Shown piece after piece: positions 1 through 9,712 of a DNA stretch of 64,000 nt; within the stretch, counting starts at the first letter, position 1; each line of letters begins with the position of its first letter. A program made the position numbers and the translations under genes. The stretch covers positions 26,865 through 90,864 of the forward strand of contig NZ_AKVZ01000032.1 of NCBI RefSeq assembly GCF_000273745.1, given 5' to 3'. The stretch comes from Rickettsia australis str. Phillips (GTDB taxonomy: Bacteria; Pseudomonadota; Alphaproteobacteria; Rickettsiales; Rickettsiaceae). The notes beneath the pieces were generated by a model. It had not been told where the DNA came from. It made no database searches and was given only the letters and a program-made list of their open reading frames with translations.

Positions 1-1
1 G

Positions 2-479
2 AAATTAAAAGATAAAAATTTATTACCTGAACAAATTCAAGAATTAGAAGAGAATGTAAAAGTAAAGAAAGAAAATCTAGCAATTAAAAACACTGTAGTA
101 AAAGAAGCTAGAAAAGTTCAAAAGCACGTTCAAGAAGAAATAGAAAGTGTTAAGATATTTCATCAAGAAAACCAAGAAAAAATAAGTAAGCTTGGAGACG
201 CTATAGAGAAATCTAAAAAATACTCTAGGTCCTAACAAACATCAAGAATTTAAACAGAAGCATTCTTTACTCAATAACCAACAGGAAGCAATAGTCAATA
301 ATAAAAATTTAAGCAGTGAAGATCAAGATATACGTAAAAATATATGTAGTAAAATTAATACTCAACGTAAAGCAAAGAGAATAAAAGATTCTTTAAATAA
401 CCCAATAGCTACCACAAAAAATTACCAAGTTGAGCAAAGTAATCAAGTTCAACAAAAAAACAAAATAACGTGTGGATAA
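2..479 (+). pseudogene. Frameshifted coiled-coil protein, 3' part
   Basis: One frame runs from base 2 to a TAA at 233-235 and encodes Lys/Glu/Gln-rich heptad-like sequence (for example QELEENVKVKKENL), probably a coiled coil. Around 225-235 the same kind of sequence continues in another frame (GPNKHQEFKQKH...) to a TAA at 477-479, so a single frameshift has split one gene. The 5' end lies outside the window. I do not recognise the family. The composition resembles long coiled-coil accessory proteins, but that is only an impression. A small ORF with a good ribosome binding site follows 34 bases later and may have been in the same operon. Confidence 0.55.
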
Positions 480-513
480 GATAAAATTTAACAAATAAAA
501 TATAGGAGAAAAT

Positions 514-747
514 ATGAGTAAACAAAGTAATGATATGGATACATTAGCAGCATTACAAAGAATTAAAGCTAGAACAACCACTTTGTCAAAGGACATAAAA
601 TCTCAACCTGTGACAAGTATGGTAACTACCGGAACACCACATTTAACAGTCGATCAGACTTTTAATCAAATGCATAATGATTATGAAGCTCAGCAAACAA
701 AACTTGCAGGCAAAGGTGCTAAAAAAGTCGGATGTGAAATAATATAA
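514..747 (+). CDS. Small hypothetical protein, 77 aa
   Basis: This ORF begins with ATG after a good ribosome binding site (AGGAG, 6 bases upstream), so it may really be translated. The product is polar with no signal peptide or membrane segment. The N-terminal third (residues 8-30) could be a helix, the middle is Thr/Ser/Pro rich, and the C-terminus carries a short basic stretch (KGAKK). I do not recognise it. It follows the frameshifted coiled-coil gene on the same strand and could be its former operon partner. It could also be a gene remnant with an intact start. Confidence 0.45.
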   Translation: MSKQSNDMDTLAALQRIKARTTTLSKDIKSQPVTSMVTTGTPHLTVDQTFNQMHNDYEAQQTKLAGKGAKKVGCEII

Positions 748-820
748 CATTCTAAGAGCTGTAACTATATGCAGCTCGTGTATCATTTTGAATTAAGCAG
801 GAGAGACCTATTGCCTGTAT

Positions 821-1920
821 TTATCCTGACAATTTAAAGCTAATATCACTTGGGAATATTACATTAATTTGCTCAAGCTTTAAATCTTCTAAGGATATTT
901 GCATTGATTTTGTGATACTCGGTGTATTTGTATATTTAATTTCAAAACCTAAACGTTTGCTATTTTTAAAAATTAAAAGATCTATTTCTGTTCCGTTATG
1001 AGATGACCAAAAATAGCATTTCTCAGCCTCAGCTTTATAGTATCTAATAATTTGTTCTAAAACAAATCCCTACCATGATGCACCGATTTTAGGATTAGTA
1101 TTTAATGCTTCATAACTATGTAACCCTAATAAAGTGTGATATATTCCGCTATCTCTAAAAAAATTTTAGGAGTTTTAACCTAACCTGTCTTTTCTTAAGA
1201 TTTTCATATCAAGGATGCAAAACACGGATCATAAAAGTTCCTTCTAAAATATCTAAATAATGCTTTGCGGTATGATATGAGATAGATAAAGAATTTCCAA
1301 GTTCTGAAGCATTAAATATATTAGCGTGATCATGGCAAAGCATTAACCAAAACATACGTAACTGCATAGACGGTATTGTGTAAAAACCTAAATTTGGTAT
1401 ATCTCTTTCTAAAAATGTTTTAATATAATTTTGCGCCATAAAGTACTTAACTCTTCATCATCTACAAGATATGATAAAGGAAATCCGCTGCATACCCATA
1501 ATTTTTGAGTGCCTGACACTTCAGATAAGGCAAAAACGGGGTCATTTCAATATAGCCTACCCCAAGCCAGCGTTTCAGAACCTTGTTTAATTAAGTCTCT
1601 TGATGCGCTGACTTAGTACTAAAATTTAATATCAGTTGATCAACAAGAACTCTTAAAATAGGAAATAGATTAGGTTTATACTGAATTTCATCGATAATCA
1701 CAAACCCTTTTAGATCAGATAAAGCAAGCATCGGTTCATTTAATCTTGCTAAATCTAAAGGATTTTCAAGGTCAAAAATATTGATTTTAGAAATATTATA
1801 AGCTTCTGCGAATTATTTAGAAAGGGTAGTTTTTCCGCACTGTCTTGGCCCTAACAAAGCACAAACTTTATGAGTTTTAAAATGTTTTATTATTGATGAA
1901 AGGAATTGTTTTCTAAGCAT
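821..1920 (-). pseudogene. Degraded DUF4143-type AAA ATPase
   Basis: Read on the minus strand from ATG at 1920, the N-terminus has a Walker A motif GPRQCGKTT and then an in-frame TAA directly after TLSK. Reading resumes with [18 protein letters not shown] and a Walker-B-like segment FVIIDEIQ. After further breaks comes the segment at 1209-1439 (ERDIPNLGFYTIP, then a winged-helix-like SISYHTAKHYLDILEGT). The tail at 821-960 reads RLGFEIKYTNTPSITKSM, the typical C-terminal domain of this family. All parts are in the right order but split by stops and frameshifts. Intact members are ATPases often acquired horizontally; their cellular role is not established. Confidence 0.75.
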
Positions 1921-1927
1921 TGAAACT

Positions 1928-2081
1928 AGTATACTCCGAAGTAAAATGAAGAATCAGTAGACGACGGTCAATTTCAAAAAGAGTAATCAGTTCACAAGGC
2001 GAGGAGCGGAGCATATACTTAAATTCAGCACCGCAGATCTCGTAGAACGACGTAGCCAATTTTTGAACTTCACCAAGTATA
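1928..2081. repeat. Family A dispersed repeat, copy A1
   Basis: About 150 bp running from AGTATACTCCGAAGTAAAAT to AACTTCACCAAGTATA. The inner parts TCAATTTCAAAAAGAG and CCAATTTTTGAACTTCA are inverted versions of each other, so the element is a long imperfect palindrome. Related copies lie near 5556, 7805, 15348 and 22867. It sits 59 bases past the gmk stop codon. An open 76-codon frame across it (1913-2143, minus) is judged a by-product of the repeat. Confidence 0.8.
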
Positions 2082-2139
2082 CCATGAAAATTAGAAGTTA
2101 AGCTTCTAATTCTCAGTAGAAAAAGAAAAAGTGATAAAG

Positions 2140-2718
2140 TCAAAAAGCTTTTTCTCGTTCTGCAACTATAATAGCATGTATTTTTTTAAGCGTCTGGCCG
2201 AAATCATCGTTAGTAATCACATAATCGTACTCATTAGCATGTGACATTTCGTTTTGTGCCGACTGCATACGTAATTTTATTGCTTCTTCATTATCGGTCG
2301 CTCTCTTCCTTAAGCGTTGTTCCAGTATTTCAATACTAGGAGGCAATATAAATATAGCAACAACATTAGTAGCATTTTTCTTAATGCTCTTTGTTCCTTG
2401 CCAATCAATATCAAACAAAACGTCCAAGCCTTGATTTAATAACATTTCGACATATTCTTTAGGCGTACCGTAATAATTATCGTATATTTTAGCATATTCA
2501 AGAAATTTATTCTGATTAACTAATTCTTTAAATTCTAGACTGGTCTTAAAGTAATAGTTTATGCCCTCTACTTCTCCTAAACGTGGTTTTCTTGTAGTTG
2601 CCGAAATAGATAAACGCAAATTATTATCTATTTTCAATAATGCTTTAGCTAAACTTGACTTACCCGTACCTGAAGGGGAAGATAAAATTATAATCAGTCC
2701 TTTATTTTTTATTGTCAT
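2140..2718 (-). CDS. gmk: Guanylate kinase
   Basis: Guanylate kinase phosphorylates GMP (and dGMP) to GDP with ATP in the cytoplasm, an essential step in nucleotide supply. The 192-aa product begins with a P-loop SSPSGTGKSS (residues 13-22). The GMP-binding segment follows (STTRKPRLGEVEGINYYF, with the Arg and Tyr residues of the family), then LFDIDWQGTKSIKK and the lid region RLRKRATDNEEAIKLR. The length is close to the usual 200-210 aa; the C-terminus is slightly short and ends AEREKAF. No strong Shine-Dalgarno sequence precedes the ATG at 2718, but there is no better in-frame start. A family A repeat lies just downstream. Confidence 0.95.
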   Translation of the reverse strand: MTIKNKGLIIILSSPSGTGKSSLAKALLKIDNNLRLSISATTRKPRLGEVEGINYYFKTSLEFKELVNQNKFLEYAKIYDNYYGTPKEYVEMLLNQGLDVLFDIDWQGTKSIKKNATNVVAIFILPPSIEILEQRLRKRATDNEEAIKLRMQSAQNEMSHANEYDYVITNDDFGQTLKKIHAIIVAEREKAF

Positions 2719-2854
2719 ATTTTATGTTTTATTCCGTAGGTATAGCATATTCCAGAAAGATTCAGACAAGATGAATTTAAATGCAAGCCTGCAAAAGCAG
2801 TAGATAAACTACGTGAGTACAGGTGAATCATGTAAAATTCGCTTGCATCAAGCT

Positions 2855-3091
2855 TTATGAATTATGCGGTACTTTTCTTTTTATTACCTCATCCATAGTA
2901 CAATTAAAATATTTTGCTATTTTTAAAATAGTATCTATTTCAGGATTGAATTCACGATTAGCTTCCGCTCTCATAATTCTGCTAACAGTTGTATAAGGGA
3001 TATTAGTGACTTCAGAAAGATATTTACGATTTATTTTTTCTTGTTTTAATTTTTCTTCTAAAAATTCTTTTACCTTAGTAGCAAGTGCCAT
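2855..3091 (-). CDS. Small Cro/C1 (XRE)-type DNA-binding regulator
   Basis: The 78-aa product is almost entirely one helix-turn-helix domain. YLSEVTNIPYTTVSRIMR (about residues 24-41) is the helix-turn-recognition-helix, and PEIDTILKIAKYFNCTMDEVI is the classical helix 4-5 segment of Cro/C1 proteins. It lacks a second domain, so it is either a stand-alone repressor or the antitoxin half of a toxin-antitoxin pair. No toxin-like partner is visible on either side; upstream are a family B repeat and the yraN remnant. The target is unknown. Confidence 0.8.
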   Translation of the reverse strand: MALATKVKEFLEEKLKQEKINRKYLSEVTNIPYTTVSRIMRAEANREFNPEIDTILKIAKYFNCTMDEVIKRKVPHNS

Positions 3092-3159
3092 ATTAATAAC
3101 CTCTGAATAAATAAAGGATAGATATATACAAAGTTTGTCGAGTATTACCAGCCTTGTTA

Positions 3160-3292
3160 GATGGATACCACCCCATCATTGCGAACAGTCGTAGACTGCG
3201 TGGCAATCTCATCAAATATTCTGAGATTGCTTCGTCAATTATTTCGTAATTTCCTAGAAATGACGGAAAAACTGACCTATACAACAATGCCT
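3160..3292. repeat. Family B dispersed repeat, copy B1
   Basis: Runs from TGGATACCACCCCATCATTG through GAGATTGCTTCGTCAATTAT to AATGACGGA and a CAACAATGCC tail. The two halves are inverted relatives (CATTGCGA... and ...AAATGACG). It lies between the XRE regulator and the yraN remnant. An open frame across it (3093-3299, minus) is not considered a gene. Confidence 0.8.
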
Positions 3293-3330
3293 TCTGCATA
3301 GCCGGAGCCGTACAACAAAAACGAGTATTA

Positions 3331-3587
3331 TCACCTGATATTATAATTGCTAATTAAAAACATTTAAGCAGCCCTAGTAATTCTTCTTGGCTGATTGCAA
3401 GATACAAATCTATCATCAATTTTAGAGCTTCTTGCTTTGACTGCAATAAAAACAATTTCTTTATTACGTAACTATCTATTTCCCCGACATAGTAACGTTT
3501 TCTATGATGCAGTATTTGATAAAATTTTAATTTATAGATTATTATATAAATATATTCGGCAATAATGCCAAAATAACCCTTTTTCAT
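3331..3587 (-). pseudogene. yraN: yraN (UPF0102) remnant, frameshifted
   Basis: The ATG at 3587 overlaps the mreC stop (TAATG) with an AAGGA Shine-Dalgarno, so this was translationally coupled to mreC. The first 36 residues match the UPF0102/YraN pattern: a GxxxE-type N-terminal helix, then HHRKRYYVGEID. After GEID the frame is wrong. In a neighbouring frame the expected motif block follows (RNKEIVFIAVKARSSK...QPRRITRAA) and then a stop, with a further piece (NYNIR) beyond. YraN proteins have a PD-(D/E)XK nuclease-like fold; here the usual FxEVK acid is Ala (FIAVK). The surviving open frame would give a 77-aa chimera. I judge it a dead gene. Confidence 0.75.
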
Positions 3588-4426
3588 TATTCCTTAGGTA
3601 ACAATACTTGCACAAATTCCGTTTTAGATAGATCAGCTGCTACATTTACCATAACATCATGTTCTGTAACTTTAGACACATAACCCACTAAAATACCTGC
3701 AGGATAAATATTACCGTGTCCGGAGGTTACTATCTCCTCATTTTTTTGTACTAAATGATTGTTAGGCAAGTATAAAATTTTACTATTATTATTATTACCT
3801 GCTAAAATACCTTGTTCTCTTGAAGAATTAGCTTTAATAGGTATTCTAGAATTAATATCGCTAATTAACATTACTTTAGCATAATTATTACTCACTTCTA
3901 TTACTTTTCCTATTAATTTTCCTGAATTAACAACGATTTGATCAGGTTCAATGCCTTGCTTTTTACCTGCAGAAATCAAAGCAGTTCTAGAAAAGGGATT
4001 AAAGGAAACACTAAGTAATTTAGTAGTAATGTATTCAAATTCTTCTTCCTCAGCAATCGTTAACAAATCTTTTAATGCAATATTTTCAGCTCTTACTGAT
4101 TCTACTTCACTTTGCAAATGTTGTAATCTTGCTATTTCAAGTTTAAGTTCTATATTTTGTCGTTCTAAATCTTGAAAATAAACAAATTTTTGTGTTATTG
4201 AATTTATATATCCAAATATATCTTCATAAACTGCTAAACCGGTTGATACTATACTACCGGTTACTTCAAGTGATATACTAGATATTTTTTTAGGCGTAGT
4301 AAAAAATAAATATACAGACAATCCAAGCCCAAATATAACAAAAAAACGCTTAAGAGTATTTGATATTATTCTTATTAATTCTAATGAATTTGAAGAATTT
4401 TTTACTCTATTTGCAAGTATTGCCAT
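3587..4426 (-). CDS. mreC: Rod shape-determining protein MreC
   Basis: MreC is the bitopic membrane component of the rod complex that links MreB filaments in the cytoplasm to peptidoglycan synthases in the periplasm. The 279-aa product has a short cytoplasmic N-terminus, one transmembrane segment (about residues 28-46, FFVIFGLGLSVYLFFTTP) and a predicted coiled coil at about 85-125 (LERQNIELKLEIARLQHLQSE). The periplasmic beta domains follow, with the family patterns SAGKKQGI, GKVIEVS and SRIPIKA. It starts 2 bases after the mreB stop and overlaps yraN by one base, which indicates an mreB-mreC-yraN operon. Confidence 0.95.
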   Translation of the reverse strand: MAILANRVKNSSNSLELIRIISNTLKRFFVIFGLGLSVYLFFTTPKKISSISLEVTGSIVSTGLAVYEDIFGYINSITQKFVYFQDLERQNIELKLEIARLQHLQSEVESVRAENIALKDLLTIAEEEEFEYITTKLLSVSFNPFSRTALISAGKKQGIEPDQIVVNSGKLIGKVIEVSNNYAKVMLISDINSRIPIKANSSREQGILAGNNNNSKILYLPNNHLVQKNEEIVTSGHGNIYPAGILVGYVSKVTEHDVMVNVAADLSKTEFVQVLLPKE

Positions 4427-4428
4427 TG

Positions 4429-5490
<1,062 letters not shown>

Positions 5491-5555
5491 CTAAAAACGC
5501 TTCTATGAAACTGTTAATAAAATAAACAATCCCATAGTAAATAAAAATTTAATTA

Positions 5556-5678
5556 TAGACGAAGTTTAATTTGGAAAAGAGCAAGAAGCCTCAGAATTTT
5601 TGGCCGCACCGTAGGATACTACGTGAAGATCAAAAATGAGAAGTGACGCAGCTAATTTTTCAAATTAAACGAGTATAT
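5556..5678. repeat. Family A dispersed repeat, copy A2
   Basis: A diverged family A copy starting near TAGACGAAGTTTAATTTGGA and ending CAAATTAAACGAGTATATA. The ends TTTAATTTGGAAAAG and ATTTTTCAAATTAAA are inverted complements. Its terminus touches the stop codon of the LptG-like gene (stop at 5680-5682). The stretch 5470-5555 upstream of mreB contains nothing else recognisable. Confidence 0.7.
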
Positions 5679-5679
5679 A

Positions 5680-6768
5680 TTAAATTTCCTTATAATGTAA
5701 AATAATAAAGTTACTAATAAAAAATATTAGCATACTAGGCAATAAAATAGCAGCAATTAAAGACAAATTATTATAAGTAAGTATTTTTAATAAAATTTCT
5801 GATAACGAATATGCTATAAAACCTAAAAATAAACCTAATATCAGTACTTTTTCTTGGGAATTATCACGCTGTTTAAGACTAATAAAACAACTTGCTAAAA
5901 TTACGGTTACTATCATCATTATAGGCTTAAATAATTGCTTATAATAATAAATTTGATAATTAATAGCCGGTAAACCTGAATTTAATAATTCATTAATTAA
6001 TTTAGGTAAAGCCCAAATAGAAACCATTTCCGGACGAATAAATTTATTTACTAAACTATTCATTGATAAATTTGTCTGTATAGTTAAATTATTGTAAGAC
6101 TTAGTTTCCTCTTTTGTAAAAACCTTAACTCTATTTAAATGTAACATTTTATTTTCAATAATACCGTATAATGCATCAATTCTCTTTAAAAAAGAATTAT
6201 TACTATCAACAAATAAAATTGTAATATTATTTAATTTTTTCTCGGCAACATTAATAAATTGTGTTTGGATAATTTGATTTTCATCATTTAAAGATTCAAA
6301 AAATAATAAACCTGATTTAGATATTATACCATCACTCAAGGATTTTTTAGTTAGTTTTGCTTCTAATAACTCATATTTTTGTAAGCCTATAGTACCGATA
6401 GGATTCAATATCGTCGTAAAAACTATACCTAAAATTAAAGTAACAATACATGGAATAACAAGTACTTGCCAAATATGAATACCGCTAGATAACATAGCTG
6501 TTAATTCATTATTTTTTGTTAGATTGCTAAGAAAAAATAACATAGCGGTAAAACTGATTAATGAAGATACTTGACCTAGTAAATAAGGAATCTTATATAA
6601 AATAAGTCTCCAAAAAAAACTAAAAGGAACATAAATATTTTTGAATTTTTGCAAAAGATCAAAAATATTTGAGATAATTAATAGCCCGATTAAAAGAAAT
6701 AATATAACAAGGAAACACTTAGAATATAATTTAGTAAGATACCAAGACAGTGTTTTTAGATTAACCAT
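5680..6768 (-). CDS. lptG: LptF/LptG-family lipopolysaccharide export permease
   Basis: Members of the YjgP/YjgQ family form the inner-membrane channel of the Lpt machine and work with the LptB ATPase to lift LPS to the outer membrane. The 362-aa product has the family layout: an N-terminal membrane segment (about 15-36), a second and third around 60 and 100, a long periplasmic domain (about 130-270), and three C-terminal membrane segments (about 275-360). NELTAMLSSGI (about 86-96) is the characteristic cytoplasmic coupling motif. It could be LptF rather than LptG; LptG is favoured only by general similarity. The stop codon lies against a family A repeat. Confidence 0.82.
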   Translation of the reverse strand: MVNLKTLSWYLTKLYSKCFLVILFLLIGLLIISNIFDLLQKFKNIYVPFSFFWRLILYKIPYLLGQVSSLISFTAMLFFLSNLTKNNELTAMLSSGIHIWQVLVIPCIVTLILGIVFTTILNPIGTIGLQKYELLEAKLTKKSLSDGIISKSGLLFFESLNDENQIIQTQFINVAEKKLNNITILFVDSNNSFLKRIDALYGIIENKMLHLNRVKVFTKEETKSYNNLTIQTNLSMNSLVNKFIRPEMVSIWALPKLINELLNSGLPAINYQIYYYKQLFKPIMMIVTVILASCFISLKQRDNSQEKVLILGLFLGFIAYSLSEILLKILTYNNLSLIAAILLPSMLIFFISNFIILHYKEI

Positions 6769-6809
6769 TATAAATTCAGTGCTAATACGAATTTAAATAA
6801 GAATTTGTG

Positions 6810-6886
6810 TGGTAGGGCTGGTAGGACTTGAACCTACGACCACACCGTTATGAGCGGTGTGCTCTAACCAACTGAGCTACAGCCCC
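6810..6886 (-). tRNA. tRNA with CAU anticodon (Met elongator or Ile2)
   Basis: Read on the minus strand, the 77 bases fold into a full cloverleaf. The acceptor arm is GGGGCTG/CAGCCCT with one G-T closing pair, and the D arm is AGCTCAGTTGGTTAGAGC. The anticodon stem is CACCG/CGGTG with loop CTCATAA, and the T arm is GTAGG TTCAAGT CCTAC. CCA is encoded. CAU anticodons occur in initiator Met, elongator Met and lysidine-modified Ile2 tRNAs. The paired 1-72 position argues against the initiator. I cannot separate elongator Met from Ile2 by eye. Confidence 0.93.
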
Positions 6887-6965
6887 TTTTTACTTGAAAT
6901 TTATATAATTATTATGTAGTTAAGTCTAGTAAAATTTTTATATTTTTGAGGTATTATCTAAAAAA

Positions 6966-7093
6966 CAGGGCAATGTGGATCAGTTTTTTTGTCATTGCGA
7001 GGAAATTACAAAGTAACTGTATGTACACAACTGCTATTATTTCATGAGATTGCCACGCAGCCTAGCTGCTTGCAATGACGATTTGGTATCCAC
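6966..7093. repeat. Family B dispersed repeat, copy B2
   Basis: Starts GGCAATGTGGATCAG, continues GTCATTGCGAGGAAATTAC and GAGATTGCCACGCAGC, and ends GCAATGACGATTTGGTATCC. It shows the same inverted arms as other family B copies. It lies between the tRNA and the pal terminator. Confidence 0.8.
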
Positions 7094-7101
7094 TTATAAA
7101 T

Positions 7102-7132
7102 AAAAAAAGCCGAGTAGTAAACTCGACCTTTT
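7102..7132 (-). terminator. Rho-independent terminator of pal
   Basis: On the minus strand the sequence is a 7-bp stem GTCGAGT/ACTCGGC around a TTACT loop, followed at once by a run of seven T. Flanking A and T runs could extend the stem. It lies 25-55 bases past the pal stop codon, as expected for an intrinsic terminator. It is the clearest terminator in the window. Confidence 0.85.
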
Positions 7133-7157
7133 AGGATACTATAATCAGTAAACAATT

Positions 7158-7625
7158 TTAGTGATGTATAACTGTTACAGCTCTACGATTATAAGCAAAA
7201 GCTTCTTCAGTATTACCCGTCATAGCAGGTCTATCTTTACCATAAGAGATTGTATTTAATCTGCTATGGTCGATTCCTTTATGAGCTAAGAATTTTTTCG
7301 CTGCTTCTGCTCTTCTTTCACCTAAACCTAAGTTATATTCTCTGGTACCTCTGTCATCGCAATGTCCTTCAACAGTAGCTTTTACTTCAGGATGCTTTGA
7401 TAACCAGCAAGCTTGTCTTTCTAGTTCTTCTTTAGCTTTTGGAGATAAAGAAGAACTATCAAAAGCAAACCATACAGCATTACCTGCATGCTTCTCGAAA
7501 TCTTTCATTAATGATGTTTCTTCACCTTGATTCATCATACCATCCATTTGTGGGGTTCTTTTTGTTGTATTACATCCTGCAAGCACAAATAATGCAAGAA
7601 AAGCTAATGTAATTTTTGTTTTCAT
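7158..7625 (-). CDS. pal: Peptidoglycan-associated lipoprotein Pal
   Basis: Pal is an outer-membrane lipoprotein that binds peptidoglycan and works with TolB in the Tol-Pal system during envelope constriction. The 155-aa product has a lipoprotein signal peptide with lipobox LAGC (Cys18 is the mature N-terminus). A short linker leads to an OmpA-like domain from about residue 50 to the end. The peptidoglycan-binding signature is present: FAFDSSSL, then TVEGHCDDRGTREYNLGLGERRA and the NRRAV tail. A strong AAGGAG lies 7 bases before the ATG. It appears to be a single-gene unit: a terminator follows, and a hairpin-containing leader precedes it. Confidence 0.96.
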   Translation of the reverse strand: MKTKITLAFLALFVLAGCNTTKRTPQMDGMMNQGEETSLMKDFEKHAGNAVWFAFDSSSLSPKAKEELERQACWLSKHPEVKATVEGHCDDRGTREYNLGLGERRAEAAKKFLAHKGIDHSRLNTISYGKDRPAMTGNTEEAFAYNRRAVTVIHH

Positions 7626-7685
7626 AATTAAACTCCTTGAGATTATAATTTATTAATATTGAATCATTTTAGCTAGTTATAAAAC

Positions 7686-7715
7686 TAACTAACCAAAAGC
7701 TATGTGAGTTAGTTA
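7686..7715. other. Hairpin upstream of pal
   Basis: A perfect 8-bp inverted repeat TAACTAAC...GTTAGTTA with a 14-base spacer, about 60-90 bases before the pal ATG. It could be a leader hairpin or an operator. No promoter could be fixed, so its role is unknown. The rest of 7626-7804 is AT-rich without other recognisable signals. Confidence 0.4.
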
Positions 7716-7804
7716 TATATCATTATTTTATTAGTTTAAAGGCTAAAATGTTATAAAATGCCATTACTCATGAATAAATGTGGTAAAAATATCATTTTTA
7801 TAAT

Positions 7805-7960
7805 ACGAGTAGATACTTTGAATAAATAGATAAATGAAGTTTAATGTAGAAAAGAGGAATCGATTTTGAAGCTTATAACCGGCAGCGTATATATAAATAT
7901 ATAGTGAGGATCAAGAAATATTAAACAACGATGACAATTTTTGAAATAAAACGAGTATAT
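7805..7960. repeat. Family A dispersed repeat, copy A3
   Basis: A diverged family A copy running from CGAGTAGATACTTTGAATAA to TTTTTGAAATAAAACGAGTATAT. It directly abuts the fabH stop codon (7961-7963), the same arrangement as at the lptG and metK stops. Confidence 0.65.
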
Positions 7961-8914
7961 TCACCATCTAATTAATGCACTGCCCCAAGTTAAACCTGCA
8001 CCGATAGCTGAAAATAGTAGAATATCACCTTTTTTTATTTTGCCTGATGCTTTAAGAGTACTCAAAGCAAGCGGAATAGAAGCAGCAGAGCAGTTAGCAT
8101 GTTTTTCTACGGTTTTCACTACTTTATGCTCTTCTATATTTAATAGTTCAGTGAGTTTATTTATAATACGGATATTTGCTTGATGAGGTATAAAATAATC
8201 AATACCGCTTACACTGAATTGATTAGCATGCAGTAAATCTTCTATAGATTGTTGCATTTTTTCTATTGCATAACGAAATAATTTTTGACCCTGCATCATT
8301 ATTTTCCCGCTAGTACCGTTCATGCTTACACCACCGCTTGTGTATAATATTTCATAATCAGCCCCGCTTGAAAAGATATTACTATCTATTAATCCGGAAT
8401 CATCACTACTACGCTGTAATATTACGCTACCTGCTCCATCACCGAATAAAACACAAGTAGACCGGTCATTCCAATCTAACAGCGAGGTCATTTTCTCGGC
8501 TCCTATAAGCAAAATAGTTTTATATTTACTGGACGCAATAAGAGAATTCGCTACTTGTAAACCATAAACAAAGCCGGCACATACTGCTTGTAAATCAAAA
8601 GACGGTATATTAGTTAAACCAAGATAGCCCTGTAGTTTAGTAGCAACAGAAGGAAAACTATTATCGGAAGTAGTAGTACATGTAATAATTAAATCAATAT
8701 CATTTGCCGACATCCTCGCATCTGCTATAGCTTTTTTAGCTGATTTTAAAGCAAGATGGGAAGTATATTCATTATCGTCTGCTATATGACGCTGTGAGAT
8801 GCCGCTTCTTGTTCTAATCCATTCATCGCTAGTCTCTACAAATTTTGCAAGCTCGTCATTACTAACTATTTTTGAAGGAAGATACCCGCCGCAACCAATA
8901 ATTTTACAGGTCAT
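7961..8914 (-). CDS. fabH: 3-oxoacyl-ACP synthase III (FabH)
   Basis: FabH condenses acetyl-CoA with malonyl-ACP to start each cycle of type II fatty-acid synthesis in the cytoplasm. The 317-aa product has the full catalytic triad at the expected places: Cys112 (DLQAVCAGF), His243 (IPHQANIRI) and Asn273 (HANCSAAS). The N-terminal [16 protein letters not shown] and [12 protein letters not shown] segments are typical. It lies 7 bases after rpmF on the same strand, so the two are co-transcribed. The plsX gene that often sits between them in other bacteria is absent here. Confidence 0.95.
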   Translation of the reverse strand: MTCKIIGCGGYLPSKIVSNDELAKFVETSDEWIRTRSGISQRHIADDNEYTSHLALKSAKKAIADARMSANDIDLIITCTTTSDNSFPSVATKLQGYLGLTNIPSFDLQAVCAGFVYGLQVANSLIASSKYKTILLIGAEKMTSLLDWNDRSTCVLFGDGAGSVILQRSSDDSGLIDSNIFSSGADYEILYTSGGVSMNGTSGKIMMQGQKLFRYAIEKMQQSIEDLLHANQFSVSGIDYFIPHQANIRIINKLTELLNIEEHKVVKTVEKHANCSAASIPLALSTLKASGKIKKGDILLFSAIGAGLTWGSALIRW

Positions 8915-8921
8915 AAAATCT

Positions 8922-9122
8922 TTAGGCTACTTCTTCTTCAGTTTCAATTCTCTTTGTTACTACTTGACGATTGTTATAAGTACCGTCGACTAAAGAAACG
9001 TGATGCGAAAGTTTATATTCACCGGTTTGCGAGTCAACTATTACGTTAACTTTGCCAAGTGCTAAATGCGAACGTCTCATATTACGTCTTGATTTTGATG
9101 TTTTCTTCTTTGGAACTGCCAT
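8922..9122 (-). CDS. rpmF: 50S ribosomal protein L32
   Basis: The 66-aa product begins [19 protein letters not shown], the highly conserved basic N-terminus of L32, and continues with the strand pattern [21 protein letters not shown]. The zinc-binding cysteines of some L32 proteins are absent, as in many alphaproteobacterial forms. GAGAGG lies 8 bases before the ATG. It is the first gene of an rpmF-fabH unit and is divergent from the bamE-like gene. Confidence 0.96.
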   Translation of the reverse strand: MAVPKKKTSKSRRNMRRSHLALGKVNVIVDSQTGEYKLSHHVSLVDGTYNNRQVVTKRIETEEEVA

Positions 9123-9155
9123 TATTAGCCTCTCTAAATATAAATTAAAAAGTAT

Positions 9156-9186
9156 TTGTCAAATTAGTGAAGCAGTATATTATAAT
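9156..9186 (+). promoter_or_regulatory. Possible sigma-70 promoter for the bamE-like gene
   Basis: TTGTCA and TATAAT are separated by 19 bases, 32 bases before the ATG at 9218. The -10 box is perfect but the spacing is longer than the ideal 17. The region between the divergent rpmF and bamE-like genes is only 95 bases, so a promoter here is expected. Confidence 0.4.
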
Positions 9187-9217
9187 CTTGTAATAAAATC
9201 TAGATAAAATTAAACTT

Positions 9218-9688
9218 ATGAAAATTTTTATAACATACATTTTTATATTAGCCTTTTTTTCCTTAAGCAGCTGCAAAACTATCGAAAATAGAGGACAATC
9301 CATAGATGATGCGGCACTTGTAAAATTAGAGTCTAAAAAACTAAATAAAACAGAAGTCGTAGAGTTAATAGGTACACCTACTATGGTACCGGAATATTCC
9401 CAAAATACCTGGTATTATGTTGAAAGAGTTATGTCTCAAAGAGCTTGGCTCAATCCAAAAATTGAAAAGCAGAAGATAGTAAAAATTACGTTTGATGCTA
9501 ATAATTTTATGCAGGAAGTAGTAGTAATAGATGATTTTCATAGACAAGATATAGAAACAGTACGTGAATATACTAGGACATATGGAACGGAACTTAACGG
9601 ATTACAAAAATTTGTTAAAAATTTAGGGAGATTCAATAAAACTACTGACGGAAATAAAAACAAAAGCAAGAATAAGAAGAAGAGATAA
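9218..9688 (+). CDS. bamE: BamE (SmpA/OmlA)-family outer-membrane lipoprotein
   Basis: BamE is an accessory lipoprotein of the Bam complex that inserts beta-barrel proteins into the outer membrane. The 156-aa product has a signal peptide with lipobox LSSC (Cys19). The SmpA/OmlA fold follows, with the characteristic helix plus loop KLNKTEVVELIGTPTMVPEY and the strand NTWYYVERV, then ADGxL-like strands IVKITFDANNFMQEVVV. A long basic C-terminal tail (KNKSKNKKKR) extends beyond the core domain and is unusual for the family. The family assignment is firm; membership in Bam is inferred from the family. Confidence 0.87.
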   Translation: MKIFITYIFILAFFSLSSCKTIENRGQSIDDAALVKLESKKLNKTEVVELIGTPTMVPEYSQNTWYYVERVMSQRAWLNPKIEKQKIVKITFDANNFMQEVVVIDDFHRQDIETVREYTRTYGTELNGLQKFVKNLGRFNKTTDGNKNKSKNKKKR

Positions 9689-9712
9689 GTAACTTAGTCA
9701 CCATTGCTTACT

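Noticed and set aside
1913..2143. A 76-codon minus-strand ORF downstream of gmk
   Set aside because: It lies almost wholly in family A copy A1, has no ribosome binding site, and overlaps the end of gmk.
3093..3299. A 68-codon minus-strand ORF between the regulator and yraN
   Set aside because: It is family B repeat sequence; similar open frames arise from other B copies.
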